From Shinella sp. (lineage in GTDB: Bacteria > Pseudomonadota > Alphaproteobacteria > Rhizobiales > Rhizobiaceae): a stretch of 64,000 nucleotides of DNA. A model generated the notes under the pieces. It was given only the letters and a program-made list of their open reading frames with translations, was not told the DNA's origin and made no database searches. This document shows positions 54,017 through 63,193 of this stretch, one piece after another (within the stretch, counting starts at the first letter, position 1; every line of letters starts with the position of its first letter). The translations under genes were made by a program, and so were the position numbers. The stretch lies in the NCBI GenBank assembly GCA_003248775.1, contig QFQX01000019.1, positions 12,325 through 76,324 on the forward strand, in the 5' to 3' direction.

Positions 54017-55536
54017 ACCTTGGCGTTGGCGACGATCAGCATGAATGCCGGAATGTCGTCGCCGAAGCCGACGGGTGTCGGGCCGTCATCATGGTCACGG
54101 TAGTGGTTGCGGCGACGCTCGCGATGATCGTCGTTCGCCGGGTTCGGGCGGCTGTTGCGATTGGCGTCACGGCCACGTTTTTCGGACCTGCGTTCGTTCG
54201 CCACTGCTTCCACCTTTGCCTCTTCCACTTCTTCCGCGATGACCGCAGTCTGTTCGCTGCGTGTTTCGGTTTTATGACTGCCGCGGCGTTCGCGACCTTT
54301 ATCCTTGTCCTTGCCGCCGTTGCGCTTGCCGCGACGGTCGTCATAGGGTTCCGCAGGCGCGGGGAGGGTCGAAAGGTCGCCGTTCAGCCATTCGATCTTC
54401 TGGCCGATCAGCTTCTCGATCGCATCAAGGAACTTGGTGTCGCTCTTGGTGACGAGCGAGAAAGCTGCGCCCGAACGACCGGCGCGGCCGGTACGGCCGA
54501 TGCGGTGGACATAGTCTTCCGCGTGGATCGGCAGGTCGAAGTTGAAGACGTGGCTCACGTCAGGAATGTCGAGGCCGCGTGCGGCGACGTCCGATGCGAC
54601 GAGCAGCTTGATATTGTTGTCCTTGAAGTTCTGCAGCATGGTCATGCGCGAACGCTGGTCCATGTCGCCATGCAGCGCGCCGACGGAGAAGCCGTGACGG
54701 TCGAGCGAGCGGAAGAGGTCGGCCACATCCTTCTTGCGGTTGCAGAAGATGATGGCGTTCTTCAGTTCTTCCTGCGCACGAATCAGGTCGCGCAGGACGG
54801 AGCGCTTCTCGTAATCCTTGTTGTGGGCAGCGACGAGATGCTGGCTCACCGTCTTGGCCGTCGAGGACGGCGGAGCCACTTCGACACGCTCGGGGTTCTG
54901 CAGGAAGCGGTCGGCGAGCTTCTGGATTTCCGGCGGCATGGTTGCCGAGAAGAACAGGGTCTGCCGGGTGAACGGGATCATCTTGGCGATGCGTTCGATA
55001 TCCGGAATGAAGCCCATGTCGAGCATGCGGTCGGCTTCGTCGATGACGAGGATCTCGACGCCGGTCATCAGCAGCTTGCCGCGTTCGCAGTGGTCGAGCA
55101 GGCGGCCGGGCGTGCAGATCAGAACGTCTGCGCCGCGCTCCAGCTTGCGGTCCTGTTCATCGAAGGAAACGCCGCCGATCAGCAGGGCGACGTTGAGCTT
55201 GTGATTCTTGCCGTACTTCTCGAAGTTTTCCGCAACCTGGGCAGCCAGTTCGCGGGTGGGCTCGAGGATCAGCGTGCGGGGCATCCGGGCGCGAGCTCGA
55301 CCCTTTTCGAGGAGCGTCAGCATGGGGAGCACGAAGGAGGCAGTCTTGCCCGTTCCCGTCTGTGCGATGCCGAGAATATCGCGGCGCTGCAGGGCAGGCG
55401 GAATAGCTCCGGCCTGGATCGGGGTGGGGATGGTGTAGCCGGCGTCGGTGACGGCTGAAAGTACTTTTTGGCTCAAGCCAAGGTCAGCGAAAGTGGTCAA
55501 AGGGAAATCTGTTTCCGTTCCGGTTCTTGCGAACAC
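54013..55536 (-). CDS. DEAD-box RNA helicase
   Basis: A 507-residue ATP-dependent RNA helicase with Q motif TPIQ, Walker A AQTGTGKT (58-65), PTRELAAQ, DEAD (VIDEADRMLD), SAT, and HRIGRTGRAGRSG. The C-terminal 120 residues are a charged low-complexity tail (KGRERRGSHKTETRSEQ, RERRRNHYRDHDDG). Start is GTG at 55536 with AGGGCGATG upstream; the longer frame lacks protein-like sequence. RhlE-like proteins of this type act in ribosome assembly and cold growth. Confidence 0.92.
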   Translation of the reverse strand: MFARTGTETDFPLTTFADLGLSQKVLSAVTDAGYTIPTPIQAGAIPPALQRRDILGIAQTGTGKTASFVLPMLTLLEKGRARARMPRTLILEPTRELAAQVAENFEKYGKNHKLNVALLIGGVSFDEQDRKLERGADVLICTPGRLLDHCERGKLLMTGVEILVIDEADRMLDMGFIPDIERIAKMIPFTRQTLFFSATMPPEIQKLADRFLQNPERVEVAPPSSTAKTVSQHLVAAHNKDYEKRSVLRDLIRAQEELKNAIIFCNRKKDVADLFRSLDRHGFSVGALHGDMDQRSRMTMLQNFKDNNIKLLVASDVAARGLDIPDVSHVFNFDLPIHAEDYVHRIGRTGRAGRSGAAFSLVTKSDTKFLDAIEKLIGQKIEWLNGDLSTLPAPAEPYDDRRGKRNGGKDKDKGRERRGSHKTETRSEQTAVIAEEVEEAKVEAVANERRSEKRGRDANRNSRPNPANDDHRERRRNHYRDHDDGPTPVGFGDDIPAFMLIVANAKV

Positions 55537-55646
55537 AATTGCATCGCCCTCGAACGCGGGCGTTAACGTCAGCGCGGGATAGTGCCAAAAAGCCGGAAAG
55601 TCAAGGAAACTACGGGATTTGCAGTAACAAAGGATGAACAGATCCT

Positions 55647-56270
55647 TCAACTGGCGCGACGGGTCGCTATCACCGCGACTCCGGCAAGCGCCAATACTGC
55701 GCCCGCGCAACGATTGACCGTCCGAACGATGCGCGGAGTCCGTAGCAACCGGCGCGCGCGTCCGGCGATCCAGACATGGCCGCCGACCACGACCACTTCG
55801 ACTGCAACGATGGTTGAGGCGAGGGCCAGATAGATTTGGGTCGTAAAGTTCGCGCCAACGAAATTGGGCAGGAGTGCCAGATAGAAGAGTGGCATCTTCG
55901 GATTGCCGAGGTTCAGCGCGATGGCCGTCAGGCAGACCGTTGCAAGATCGCGATTACGCTCCTGTGGTGCCGCCTCCGGCACGACGGGTGCTGCGGTCCA
56001 GAGCCTGAAACCCATATAGATGATATAGGCGGCCCCTCCGTAACGCAGAAGCGTCATCAGGAAGCCCATTTCGCTGGCGATCAGCGAGAGGCCGAAAGCT
56101 GCAAGCGCCAGATAGATCAGGATGCCGATCACCGTGCCGGCTCCATATGCTATTCCTGATGCCGCGCCGTGCGAAACGGTGCGCGCCATGATGGTCATGT
56201 TGTCGGGGCCGGGGCTTGCGGCAAAGACAAAAAAGGCCAGAGCAAAGGCCAGAAGGGCATGCGGTTCCAT
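55647..56270 (-). CDS. LysE-family amino acid exporter
   Basis: A 207-residue inner-membrane protein with six helices and the family signature ASPGPDNMTIMARTVSHGAASG. NLGNPKMPLFYLALLPNFV is the second conserved block. The substrate is not predictable (lysine, threonine or homoserine lactone type). It stands 51 bases after the LytM gene on the same strand. Confidence 0.9.
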   Translation of the reverse strand: MEPHALLAFALAFFVFAASPGPDNMTIMARTVSHGAASGIAYGAGTVIGILIYLALAAFGLSLIASEMGFLMTLLRYGGAAYIIYMGFRLWTAAPVVPEAAPQERNRDLATVCLTAIALNLGNPKMPLFYLALLPNFVGANFTTQIYLALASTIVAVEVVVVGGHVWIAGRARRLLRTPRIVRTVNRCAGAVLALAGVAVIATRRAS

Positions 56271-56321
56271 GGCGATTCCTCCTGCGGGACGTGACCGAGA
56301 CTACACCCAGGCGATAGGCGG

Positions 56322-57653
56322 TCAATCGATCAGCGACGTCAGTTTCATGCCGGCGTTGAGGAACTGCATGGGATCCACTGCCTCGCCGTTGCGGCGTACC
56401 TCATAGTGGATATGCGGGCCGGTGGAGCGGCCGGTATTGCCGGAATAGCCGATGATATCGCCAGAGGTGATCTCGTCGCCGACCTTGACGACGACTTTCG
56501 ACATATGTCCGAAGCGCGTGCTGAAACCGAGGCCATGGTCGATCTCGACCATGTTCCCATAGCTGCCCGAAGGGCCTGCGGTGACCACCTTGCCGCCGCC
56601 GGGCGCGCGAATCTCGCCGCCGACGGGCGAACGGAAGTCGAGGCCGGCATGCATGGCCAGCTTGCCGAAGAACGGATCGAGGCGGTTTCCGAAGCGGCTG
56701 GTGATCTCCTTGTCCGGTGCCGGGTTGGCGAAGGGCATGCGGATTGCAGTAGCGCGAACGCTTTCAAGGCGACTAAGTGCTGTATCGAGTTCGTTCAGGG
56801 AGGAGTTAAAGGCTTCGGCCGTTTGTGGGGCTACATAGGGGCCACCTATGGCGTCCATGCTCGCGCGCTCGTCTGCCTTGTCTAAGGGGATGCCGTTGCG
56901 CTGCAGGATGCCGGAAATCTTGTCAGCGGTCTCGGAGGCGCCGTCAGCAAGTTTCTGCACCCGGTCGATCTGGTCGCGTTCGATATCCTTGAGCGAAAGC
57001 GTCATGTGGGAAAACAGGCGGTCGGAGCGGTCCGCCGCCGTGTCGGTCAGCGGTACATAGCCGAGGGCGGCCGTTTCCGTTCCGGCCTCCTTGCCGGTAG
57101 CCGGCTTGCCCGAGCCAGTTTCGCGGCTGAGCAGGTTCTCGATCGCGTCCAGTCCGCCGGAAAGGCTTGCCCTCTTGCCAGTTATTTCGGGCTTCTCGTT
57201 TGGAACTGGGATAGAGGCGGGCACTGCACCTGCGGCCTCCGCCCGGTCGAGCAGGGCATCGAGCCGGCCATGGCGGGAAGAAAGCGCCATCTGTTGTTCC
57301 AGGAGTTTCTCGACCTTTTCCTCGACCACCTGCTGATCAAGCAGCTGGCGGGAGGTGACCCGATCGACCTGCGCCCTGAGAGAGGCGATACGGTCCTCAT
57401 AATCGTGCTGCATACGGGCCTGGCGTGCCATGCTGGCACCGATCAGATCGTCGCGAAAGACGAGGTAGGTGGTCGCGCCCAGATAGCCAATCGCCATGAC
57501 GCCAACGAAGCAGAAGGCGACTGCCGCCATCCACGGATGCACGGTCATGTGGCGGATCTTGTCACCGCGCGCCAGAATCACGACGTGTGGCTGGCTGCGT
57601 TTGCCGAAGACCCGATTTCCCGCCGAAGTCGCCACGCGTTTCCCCTGTCCCAT
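56322..57653 (-). CDS. Membrane-anchored M23/LytM metallopeptidase
   Basis: A 443-residue protein with a cytoplasmic basic N-terminus, one membrane helix (about residues 41-63), a coiled coil (about 75-150) and a C-terminal LytM domain. Zinc ligands are all present: HAGLDF and GPHIHYEV. It should therefore cut peptidoglycan cross-bridges, unlike degenerate EnvC types. Sinorhizobium has an essential, polar-growth LytM protein (RgsM) of this general build; whether this is its orthologue I cannot confirm. A TTAACC half-site lies upstream at 57733. Confidence 0.88.
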   Translation of the reverse strand: MGQGKRVATSAGNRVFGKRSQPHVVILARGDKIRHMTVHPWMAAVAFCFVGVMAIGYLGATTYLVFRDDLIGASMARQARMQHDYEDRIASLRAQVDRVTSRQLLDQQVVEEKVEKLLEQQMALSSRHGRLDALLDRAEAAGAVPASIPVPNEKPEITGKRASLSGGLDAIENLLSRETGSGKPATGKEAGTETAALGYVPLTDTAADRSDRLFSHMTLSLKDIERDQIDRVQKLADGASETADKISGILQRNGIPLDKADERASMDAIGGPYVAPQTAEAFNSSLNELDTALSRLESVRATAIRMPFANPAPDKEITSRFGNRLDPFFGKLAMHAGLDFRSPVGGEIRAPGGGKVVTAGPSGSYGNMVEIDHGLGFSTRFGHMSKVVVKVGDEITSGDIIGYSGNTGRSTGPHIHYEVRRNGEAVDPMQFLNAGMKLTSLID

Positions 57654-57783
57654 CGGCCGGTGGTGTTCTTCGCAAGATCAAAGAACGCTGTTCCGGCAAC
57701 GGTTTTTGCCTGCTGCGATCAGACACCATTAAGGTTAACAAAGGCTTGAAAGTGGGCTGCAAGTGCTTGCGCGGCGGACCTGG

Positions 57784-58608
57784 CTAATCGCTGTTCTTGG
57801 ATGTGAGTGACCGGTAGAAAGACGGCGTGAGGCCGGCTTCGGCCCGGGCGACATCGTTGAACGGGGCCTTGAGTGAGCCGCGGAAATTGGCGCGCACCAG
57901 TTCCTTGAAGGTGGCCGCCGGATCGCGTCGTTCGCGGGCGCAGAGGAAGCGGAACCACTTGGCGCCGATCGCCACATGGCCCTTTTCGTCGTCGTAGATG
58001 ACCTTCAGCACGTCAGCGCTTTCGATGTCGCCGGTTTCGCGCATCTTCACCTGCAGCGATGGCGTCACATCGAGGCCGCGGGCTTCCAGAATGAGCGGGA
58101 CGACGGCAAGCCGTGCCGTCAGGTCGTTGCGGGTCGAGTGCGCCGCCTGCCAAAGGCCGTCATGGGCGGGCATGTCGCCATAATCGGCGCCGAGCGCCTT
58201 CAGGCGCTCGCGGACCATGCGGAAATGCTTGGATTCTTCGAAGGCCACCTGCATCCAGCCGTCGAAGAAGGAGTGCGGCACCGGCTCGGTCGCGAATCGC
58301 GCGACGATATCAAGCGCAAGATCGACGGCGTTGAGTTCGATGTGGGCGAGCGCATGCAGCATGGCGATTCGGCCCGGCAGGGTGTGCAGGGAGCGCTTTT
58401 CCGTTGCCTTCGGCGGTACGAGTTCCGGTTTTGCCGGGCGGCCCGGACGTTCCGGCAGGTCCGGGTCGAGCGGCGAGCGCAAGGATAGCCGGCGTGCGTG
58501 CCAGCGGCGGGCGGCTTCCTGCGCGAGTTCCGTCTTCTCATCGAGGTCGGTGCTGAGAATCGCGTGGGTTGCAGCAGCCCGCAGCGAGGTCAACGGATTT
58601 GTGCTCAT
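57784..58608 (-). CDS. DUF455 ferritin-like protein
   Basis: A 274-residue protein with four-helix ferritin-like features: AHIELNAVDLALDI, QVAFEESKHFRMVRERL and VIYDDEKGHVAIG provide the Glu/His metal ligands of a di-iron site. This matches the DUF455 family (related to MiaE-type oxygenases). Start MSTNPLTSLRAAA was preferred to a much longer frame overlapping the peroxiredoxin. 17 bases separate it from bcp. Confidence 0.88.
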   Translation of the reverse strand: MSTNPLTSLRAAATHAILSTDLDEKTELAQEAARRWHARRLSLRSPLDPDLPERPGRPAKPELVPPKATEKRSLHTLPGRIAMLHALAHIELNAVDLALDIVARFATEPVPHSFFDGWMQVAFEESKHFRMVRERLKALGADYGDMPAHDGLWQAAHSTRNDLTARLAVVPLILEARGLDVTPSLQVKMRETGDIESADVLKVIYDDEKGHVAIGAKWFRFLCARERRDPAATFKELVRANFRGSLKAPFNDVARAEAGLTPSFYRSLTSKNSD

Positions 58609-58625
58609 GCCGTAAAGACTGCCGT

Positions 58626-59093
58626 TCACAGCGCGCGGACTGCGTTCAACACGGCTTCGGCGTGGCCAGCAACCTTGACCTTGCGCCAGATGGCGGCGAT
58701 TCGACCTTCGGCGTCGATCAGTATGGTTGTCCGCTCTACGCCCATGTATGTACGCCCGTACATGCTCTTTTCTTTCCACACGCCGTAGGCGGAGAGCGTG
58801 GTCTTTTCCTCGTCGGAGGCCAGTATGAGGGAAAGATTGTGCTTTCCGACGAACTTGTCATGGCTTTTGACGCTGTCCGGCGACATGCCGACGATCGTAG
58901 CGCCGGCCTTGGCGAATTCGTCGGCAAGGTTGGTAAAGGCGATGGCTTCCGTCGTGCAGCCGCTCGTGTCGTCCTTGGGGTAGAAGTAAAGTACGACGGG
59001 CTTTCCGTGCAACGCCGAGAGCGACACCGTGCCGCCGCCGTCGCGCGGCAGAGTGAAGTCCGGAGCCTGATCGCCAACTGCCAATTCCGCCAT
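58626..59093 (-). CDS. bcp: Thioredoxin-dependent peroxiredoxin, BCP type
   Basis: A 155-residue peroxiredoxin. DFTLPRDGGGTVSLSALHGK and YFYPKDDTSGCTTEA carry the peroxidatic C46. The position that holds the resolving cysteine in the classical enzyme (five residues on) is Ile51, so this is a one-Cys variant unless another thiol serves. Reduces hydrogen peroxide and organic hydroperoxides. Confidence 0.92.
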   Translation of the reverse strand: MAELAVGDQAPDFTLPRDGGGTVSLSALHGKPVVLYFYPKDDTSGCTTEAIAFTNLADEFAKAGATIVGMSPDSVKSHDKFVGKHNLSLILASDEEKTTLSAYGVWKEKSMYGRTYMGVERTTILIDAEGRIAAIWRKVKVAGHAEAVLNAVRAL

Positions 59094-59218
59094 GGTATAA
59101 CCTTTCTTTTGCCTGTTTTATGGATGATTGTCACGGCTATCGATATATAGTCCGGACCGAGGTCGTCCAGCGCGACTGTGAATATCGGCATCCTTGGACG
59201 GAGACAATCGCCAGACTC

Positions 59219-62200
59219 ATGGGAGAAATCCGCGGCGAAAAGATAAGGTTTCGCAAAGAAGACTTCATTCCCCTGCACGAACTGCCTTCGGCCGGCGTCG
59301 AGGATCCGATCATCGTGCATTGTCCGCCGCGGTCGACCGTGCTGGGAGGCGTGGGGCGTTGGTCTTTCGGTGCGCTAGCCTCCTTCGTGCTGATCGCAGG
59401 CGGCATCTTTGCACTGATCGAAAGTGGCGGGCTTGATTCCGTTCTTTCCGACGTTGCGCGCTCGGCGCTGAATTCAGCCGTTGCTCCGGCCTATCACGCC
59501 GAGATCGGTGGAACTGCAATTCGATTCGCCGAGGGATTCCAGCTCGCAATCGAAGCACGGAATGTTTCGTTGGTCGGCGAATCCCACAGCAGTCCGATTG
59601 CGCAGACACAATCTGTCCGCCTCATTCTCGATCCGGTTGCCCTGCTCGGAGGCCATGTCAGGGTCAAGGAGATCGAGAGCGAGGGCGTGGCGCTCGATGC
59701 CAGGCTTCTTCCCGAGAGCGAACCGCTCGACATGTCGAAGCTGCGCATAGATGCTATTCCGGCCCTTCTCGAAAATGCCTTTCTCCAACTGGACATGGTG
59801 CAGTCGTTCATTGCCAAGGGCGGTCTCGACCGCATGCGGGTCGGTGGTTTGCAGATTTCCGCGACCAGCGTCAGCGGGCGTCCCATGACTATTTCCGTCG
59901 ATGATCTGGCGATGGAGCGCGGACAGGATAATTCGCTCTCCATTTATGGCGCCATCTCGATCAACGGTCAGCAGACGGAGTTGACGGCGCTGACGGTCAA
60001 CAATGGCGGTCGGGCACAGTCCCTTACACTCAGGATTGCCGATCTCAGGCTGACGCCTTTCATGCTGAGGCGCGACAATACAGGTAGTCCGCGACAGGGG
60101 CTTGATGGCTCTTCCGAGATCATCATTGCTGCCAAGCGCGCCGGAGAGGGGCAAGCCCCGGCGATGTCGCTAACGCTGAACAGCCAGGCGGGCACGTTCT
60201 ATTTCGACGGTAATCCGCAGGAACTGACACGCGCGCAACTAAGCTTCGGCTATGATTTTGCCAAGGATACGCTCGAAATCTCGCCGACCTCACGCATGCA
60301 ATTCGGGCCGATGGTGTTGCCGCTTTCCGGCGGTCTCATCGATCTCGACCGGCTGCCCGGCAATACTGTTGCGGGCAGCGGTTTCGGGATTGATCTCCTC
60401 GTGTCGGAGGGGCTGGCGGCGGTTCCCGCCTCCGGGGATGCGCCTTTTCCTTTTTCCCTCAAGGTTTTCGGTCGCTATGTAAACGAGGCCAAGGAGTTGC
60501 AACTCGATACGCTGTCGGTCTCCTCGCCGTCAGGAACCATGGATGGCAATCTGCGCATCCGGTTCGGCGGTACTGGCCCGGAGATCCAGTTCGACGCACT
60601 CGTCAACAACATGAAGTCGAGCGTCATCAAGCAGCTCTGGCCATACTGGATGGCAGACAAGCCAAGGAAATGGGTGCTGGCGAATATCTTTGGCGGGACT
60701 GTTACGAAGGGGCAGATTTCAGTCTTCATTCCCCAGAACCGTCTGTCTGTCGAGCCGAAGCCGCTGCATCTCGATGCCAACGAACTGAACATCAATTTCG
60801 ACATTGTCGATACCCGGATGAACGTTACCGGCGAGATCCCGCCACTGAGAGACATGGATGCGCATTTCGACATGAGCGGCGGCAAGGTCAGCGTCGATAT
60901 CAAGAACGCGACCTCGTATTTCCCCTCTGGCCGCATGGTGAAGATCGATAGTGGCAGGGTCGGGCTCGAAAACGTCTACGTCAAGCCGCTGATGGCCGAC
61001 ATCGATATCGCCGTTTCCGGAGCGGCGGACGGTGTTGCCGAACTCGTTTCGTTCAAGCCGATGCGGGCCTTGCAGCGGGTGGGTTTTGCGCCGGAGGACT
61101 TTTCCGGCACCGTGCGTGGCACTGCTCAGGTTCGCCTTGGCCTGATCGCCGATCAGAACCCGCCGGAGCCGGTGTGGAAGGCGAACCTGCAGCTTCAGGG
61201 CGTCGATGTCGCCAAGCCTTTCGGCGATCGCCAGATATCGGACATAGACGGAACGCTCGATGTCGACCCGCGCGCCGCACGTCTGAAGGCCAAGGCAGGT
61301 ATCGATGGCGTTCCCATGGAAATCGCCATGACGGAGCCGGTCGATTCCGATTCGGACGTGGCGCGCGAACGTGTGGTGAAAGCCACGCTCGACAATGCCG
61401 GGCGCAGAAAGCTGGTGCCCGGACTTGACGAAATCGTCGACGGGCCGGTGGTCGTCCAGCTGACCCGTATCGATGAGAAACGGCAGGCGGTGAGTGTCGA
61501 TCTGAAATCGGCAAACCTGATGGTGCCATGGATCGGCTGGTCGAAGGGGCAAGGCATCAATGCCAAGGCGACTTTCGAGACGACCGAGGCCGACAACGGC
61601 GAGACCGACATCAACAAGTTCGTGCTGGATGGCGACGGGTTCGGCGCGAAGGGCAGTCTGGCGACCGGCAAGGACGGGCTGATTTCGGCCGATTTTGCAC
61701 GCCTGCAGTTTACACCCGGCGACGATTTTGCCCTGACCCTGCGGTCGGCCAAGGGCGCCTATGACGTCAATATTTCCGGCAAGTCCGCAGATTTCCGCTC
61801 ACTGCTGGCCAAGGTGAAATCCGACGGCCCTGCCGGTTTCGGCGGAGCCGCAGGCGGTGGCAAAGCCGGGGGCAGTGGCGCTGACAGCAATCTGAACCTG
61901 CGGCTTCAGGCCAAGCTCGACCGCGTCGTCGGCTTTGGCGACGAGGCCATGAGCAATGTATCGCTGACATATTCCTCACGCGCTGGAAAGACGACGGGGC
62001 TCGACGTTTCAGCCGTCACGGATACCGGACAGGCGTTGGTGTCGAAACTGCGCAAGCCCGAGGGGCTCAGCGAGATTTCCGTGACCAGCAGCGATGCCGG
62101 CGCGCTCAGCCGCTTCATAAATCTCTATGATCACATGGTCGGTGGCCTACTGAACCTCAAGCTCGCAGAAGGTGCCAACGGGCTGTGGAACGGATCGCTC

Positions 62201-62665
62201 GACATCCGCAATTTCCAGGTGGAGAACGAACAGCGGCTGCAGTCGATCGTTTCCACGCCGACGGGCGCGGACGGGCGAAGCCTCAACAGCGCCGTGAAAC
62301 GGGACATTGATGTCAGCACTGCCAAGTTCCAGCGCGCCTTCGCCCGTCTGGTTTATTCGGACTCGACGCTTCGCATCGACAACGGCATCGTTCGTGGGGA
62401 ACAGGTCGGCGCAACGCTTCAGGGAACCGTGCGGGACGCCGATGGGCGGATCGACATGACCGGCACCTTCATGCCGGCCTATGGCCTCAATCGTCTCTTT
62501 GCAGAATTGCCGGTGATCGGCATCCTGCTCGGTAATGGCCGGGATCGCGGGTTGCTCGGCATCACTTTCAAGCTGTCGGGTGCGACGGAGCAGCCGAAGC
62601 TGACGATCAACCCCTTGTCGATCATCGCGCCCGGCGTCTTCCGGCAGATCTTCGAGTTCCGGTAA
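59219..62665 (+). CDS. Large AsmA-like/DUF3971 protein (YhdP type)
   Basis: A protein of about 1148 residues. A short cytoplasmic N-terminus, a membrane helix at about residues 47-67 (FGALASFVLIAGGIFALI), then over 1000 residues of repetitive beta-strand sequence with DUF3971 features in the middle (YWMADKPRKWVLANIFGG) and an AsmA-like C-terminal domain (GTFMPAYGLNRLFAELPVIG). YhdP/TamB-like bridges move phospholipid between inner and outer membranes. A Gly/Ala/Ser patch (about residues 875-890) is probably a linker. The ATG has only a weak ribosome site; the frame opens 99 bases upstream. Confidence 0.85.
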   Translation: MGEIRGEKIRFRKEDFIPLHELPSAGVEDPIIVHCPPRSTVLGGVGRWSFGALASFVLIAGGIFALIESGGLDSVLSDVARSALNSAVAPAYHAEIGGTAIRFAEGFQLAIEARNVSLVGESHSSPIAQTQSVRLILDPVALLGGHVRVKEIESEGVALDARLLPESEPLDMSKLRIDAIPALLENAFLQLDMVQSFIAKGGLDRMRVGGLQISATSVSGRPMTISVDDLAMERGQDNSLSIYGAISINGQQTELTALTVNNGGRAQSLTLRIADLRLTPFMLRRDNTGSPRQGLDGSSEIIIAAKRAGEGQAPAMSLTLNSQAGTFYFDGNPQELTRAQLSFGYDFAKDTLEISPTSRMQFGPMVLPLSGGLIDLDRLPGNTVAGSGFGIDLLVSEGLAAVPASGDAPFPFSLKVFGRYVNEAKELQLDTLSVSSPSGTMDGNLRIRFGGTGPEIQFDALVNNMKSSVIKQLWPYWMADKPRKWVLANIFGGTVTKGQISVFIPQNRLSVEPKPLHLDANELNINFDIVDTRMNVTGEIPPLRDMDAHFDMSGGKVSVDIKNATSYFPSGRMVKIDSGRVGLENVYVKPLMADIDIAVSGAADGVAELVSFKPMRALQRVGFAPEDFSGTVRGTAQVRLGLIADQNPPEPVWKANLQLQGVDVAKPFGDRQISDIDGTLDVDPRAARLKAKAGIDGVPMEIAMTEPVDSDSDVARERVVKATLDNAGRRKLVPGLDEIVDGPVVVQLTRIDEKRQAVSVDLKSANLMVPWIGWSKGQGINAKATFETTEADNGETDINKFVLDGDGFGAKGSLATGKDGLISADFARLQFTPGDDFALTLRSAKGAYDVNISGKSADFRSLLAKVKSDGPAGFGGAAGGGKAGGSGADSNLNLRLQAKLDRVVGFGDEAMSNVSLTYSSRAGKTTGLDVSAVTDTGQALVSKLRKPEGLSEISVTSSDAGALSRFINLYDHMVGGLLNLKLAEGANGLWNGSLDIRNFQVENEQRLQSIVSTPTGADGRSLNSAVKRDIDVSTAKFQRAFARLVYSDSTLRIDNGIVRGEQVGATLQGTVRDADGRIDMTGTFMPAYGLNRLFAELPVIGILLGNGRDRGLLGITFKLSGATEQPKLTINPLSIIAPGVFRQIFEFR

Positions 62666-62675
62666 TCAGAGCGAT

Positions 62676-63068
62676 CTATTCCTCGAAGCGGCTGTTGGAA
62701 TCGCGGTCACGCTCATAGCGTCTCTCGAGCGGAAATGGCGGCAGCCACGACTCGCGCCGGATGGTCCAGAGTTCGTAGGTGGGCTTGAACCGGTCCGGTT
62801 CGTCGAGAGAGCCGAGATTGACCTCGATTTCGTCTTCGCTTTTCGAAAAGACGGAGGAGCCGCAGCGGGGGCAGAAGAACCGTCCCGTATAGTCGCGGGT
62901 TTCGCCCTCGATGCTCACCGACGCTTCCGGGAATATCGCCGAGGCATGAAAGAGGGCCCCGTGATGTTTTCGGCAGTCAAGGCAGTGGCAGATGCCGACC
63001 CGGTACGGTCGTCCCGAGGCGACGAAGCGGACGTTGCCGCACAAACAGCCACCGGTGAATTTCTCCAT
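62676..63068 (-). CDS. GFA-family (CENP-V/GFA domain) protein
   Basis: A 130-residue zinc protein with C8, C10, C27, C29, C32 in GGCLCGNVRF and ICHCLDCRKHHGALF, and a second zinc site in FFCPRCGSSVF. The fold is that of glutathione-dependent formaldehyde-activating enzyme, though many members have other or unknown roles. Convergent with the AsmA-like gene, ten bases apart. Confidence 0.92.
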   Translation of the reverse strand: MEKFTGGCLCGNVRFVASGRPYRVGICHCLDCRKHHGALFHASAIFPEASVSIEGETRDYTGRFFCPRCGSSVFSKSEDEIEVNLGSLDEPDRFKPTYELWTIRRESWLPPFPLERRYERDRDSNSRFEE

Positions 63069-63193
63069 GCCGCACCTCCTCCCAAATCAGGCCCGTGAGA
63101 TTGCCGGAAAGAAAAACCGCCAGCAACGGGCGTTGCGAGCGGTTCAATTATCTATCCATGTTTGGCCGTACCAGTGACGGCTGTCCGGCCAGA

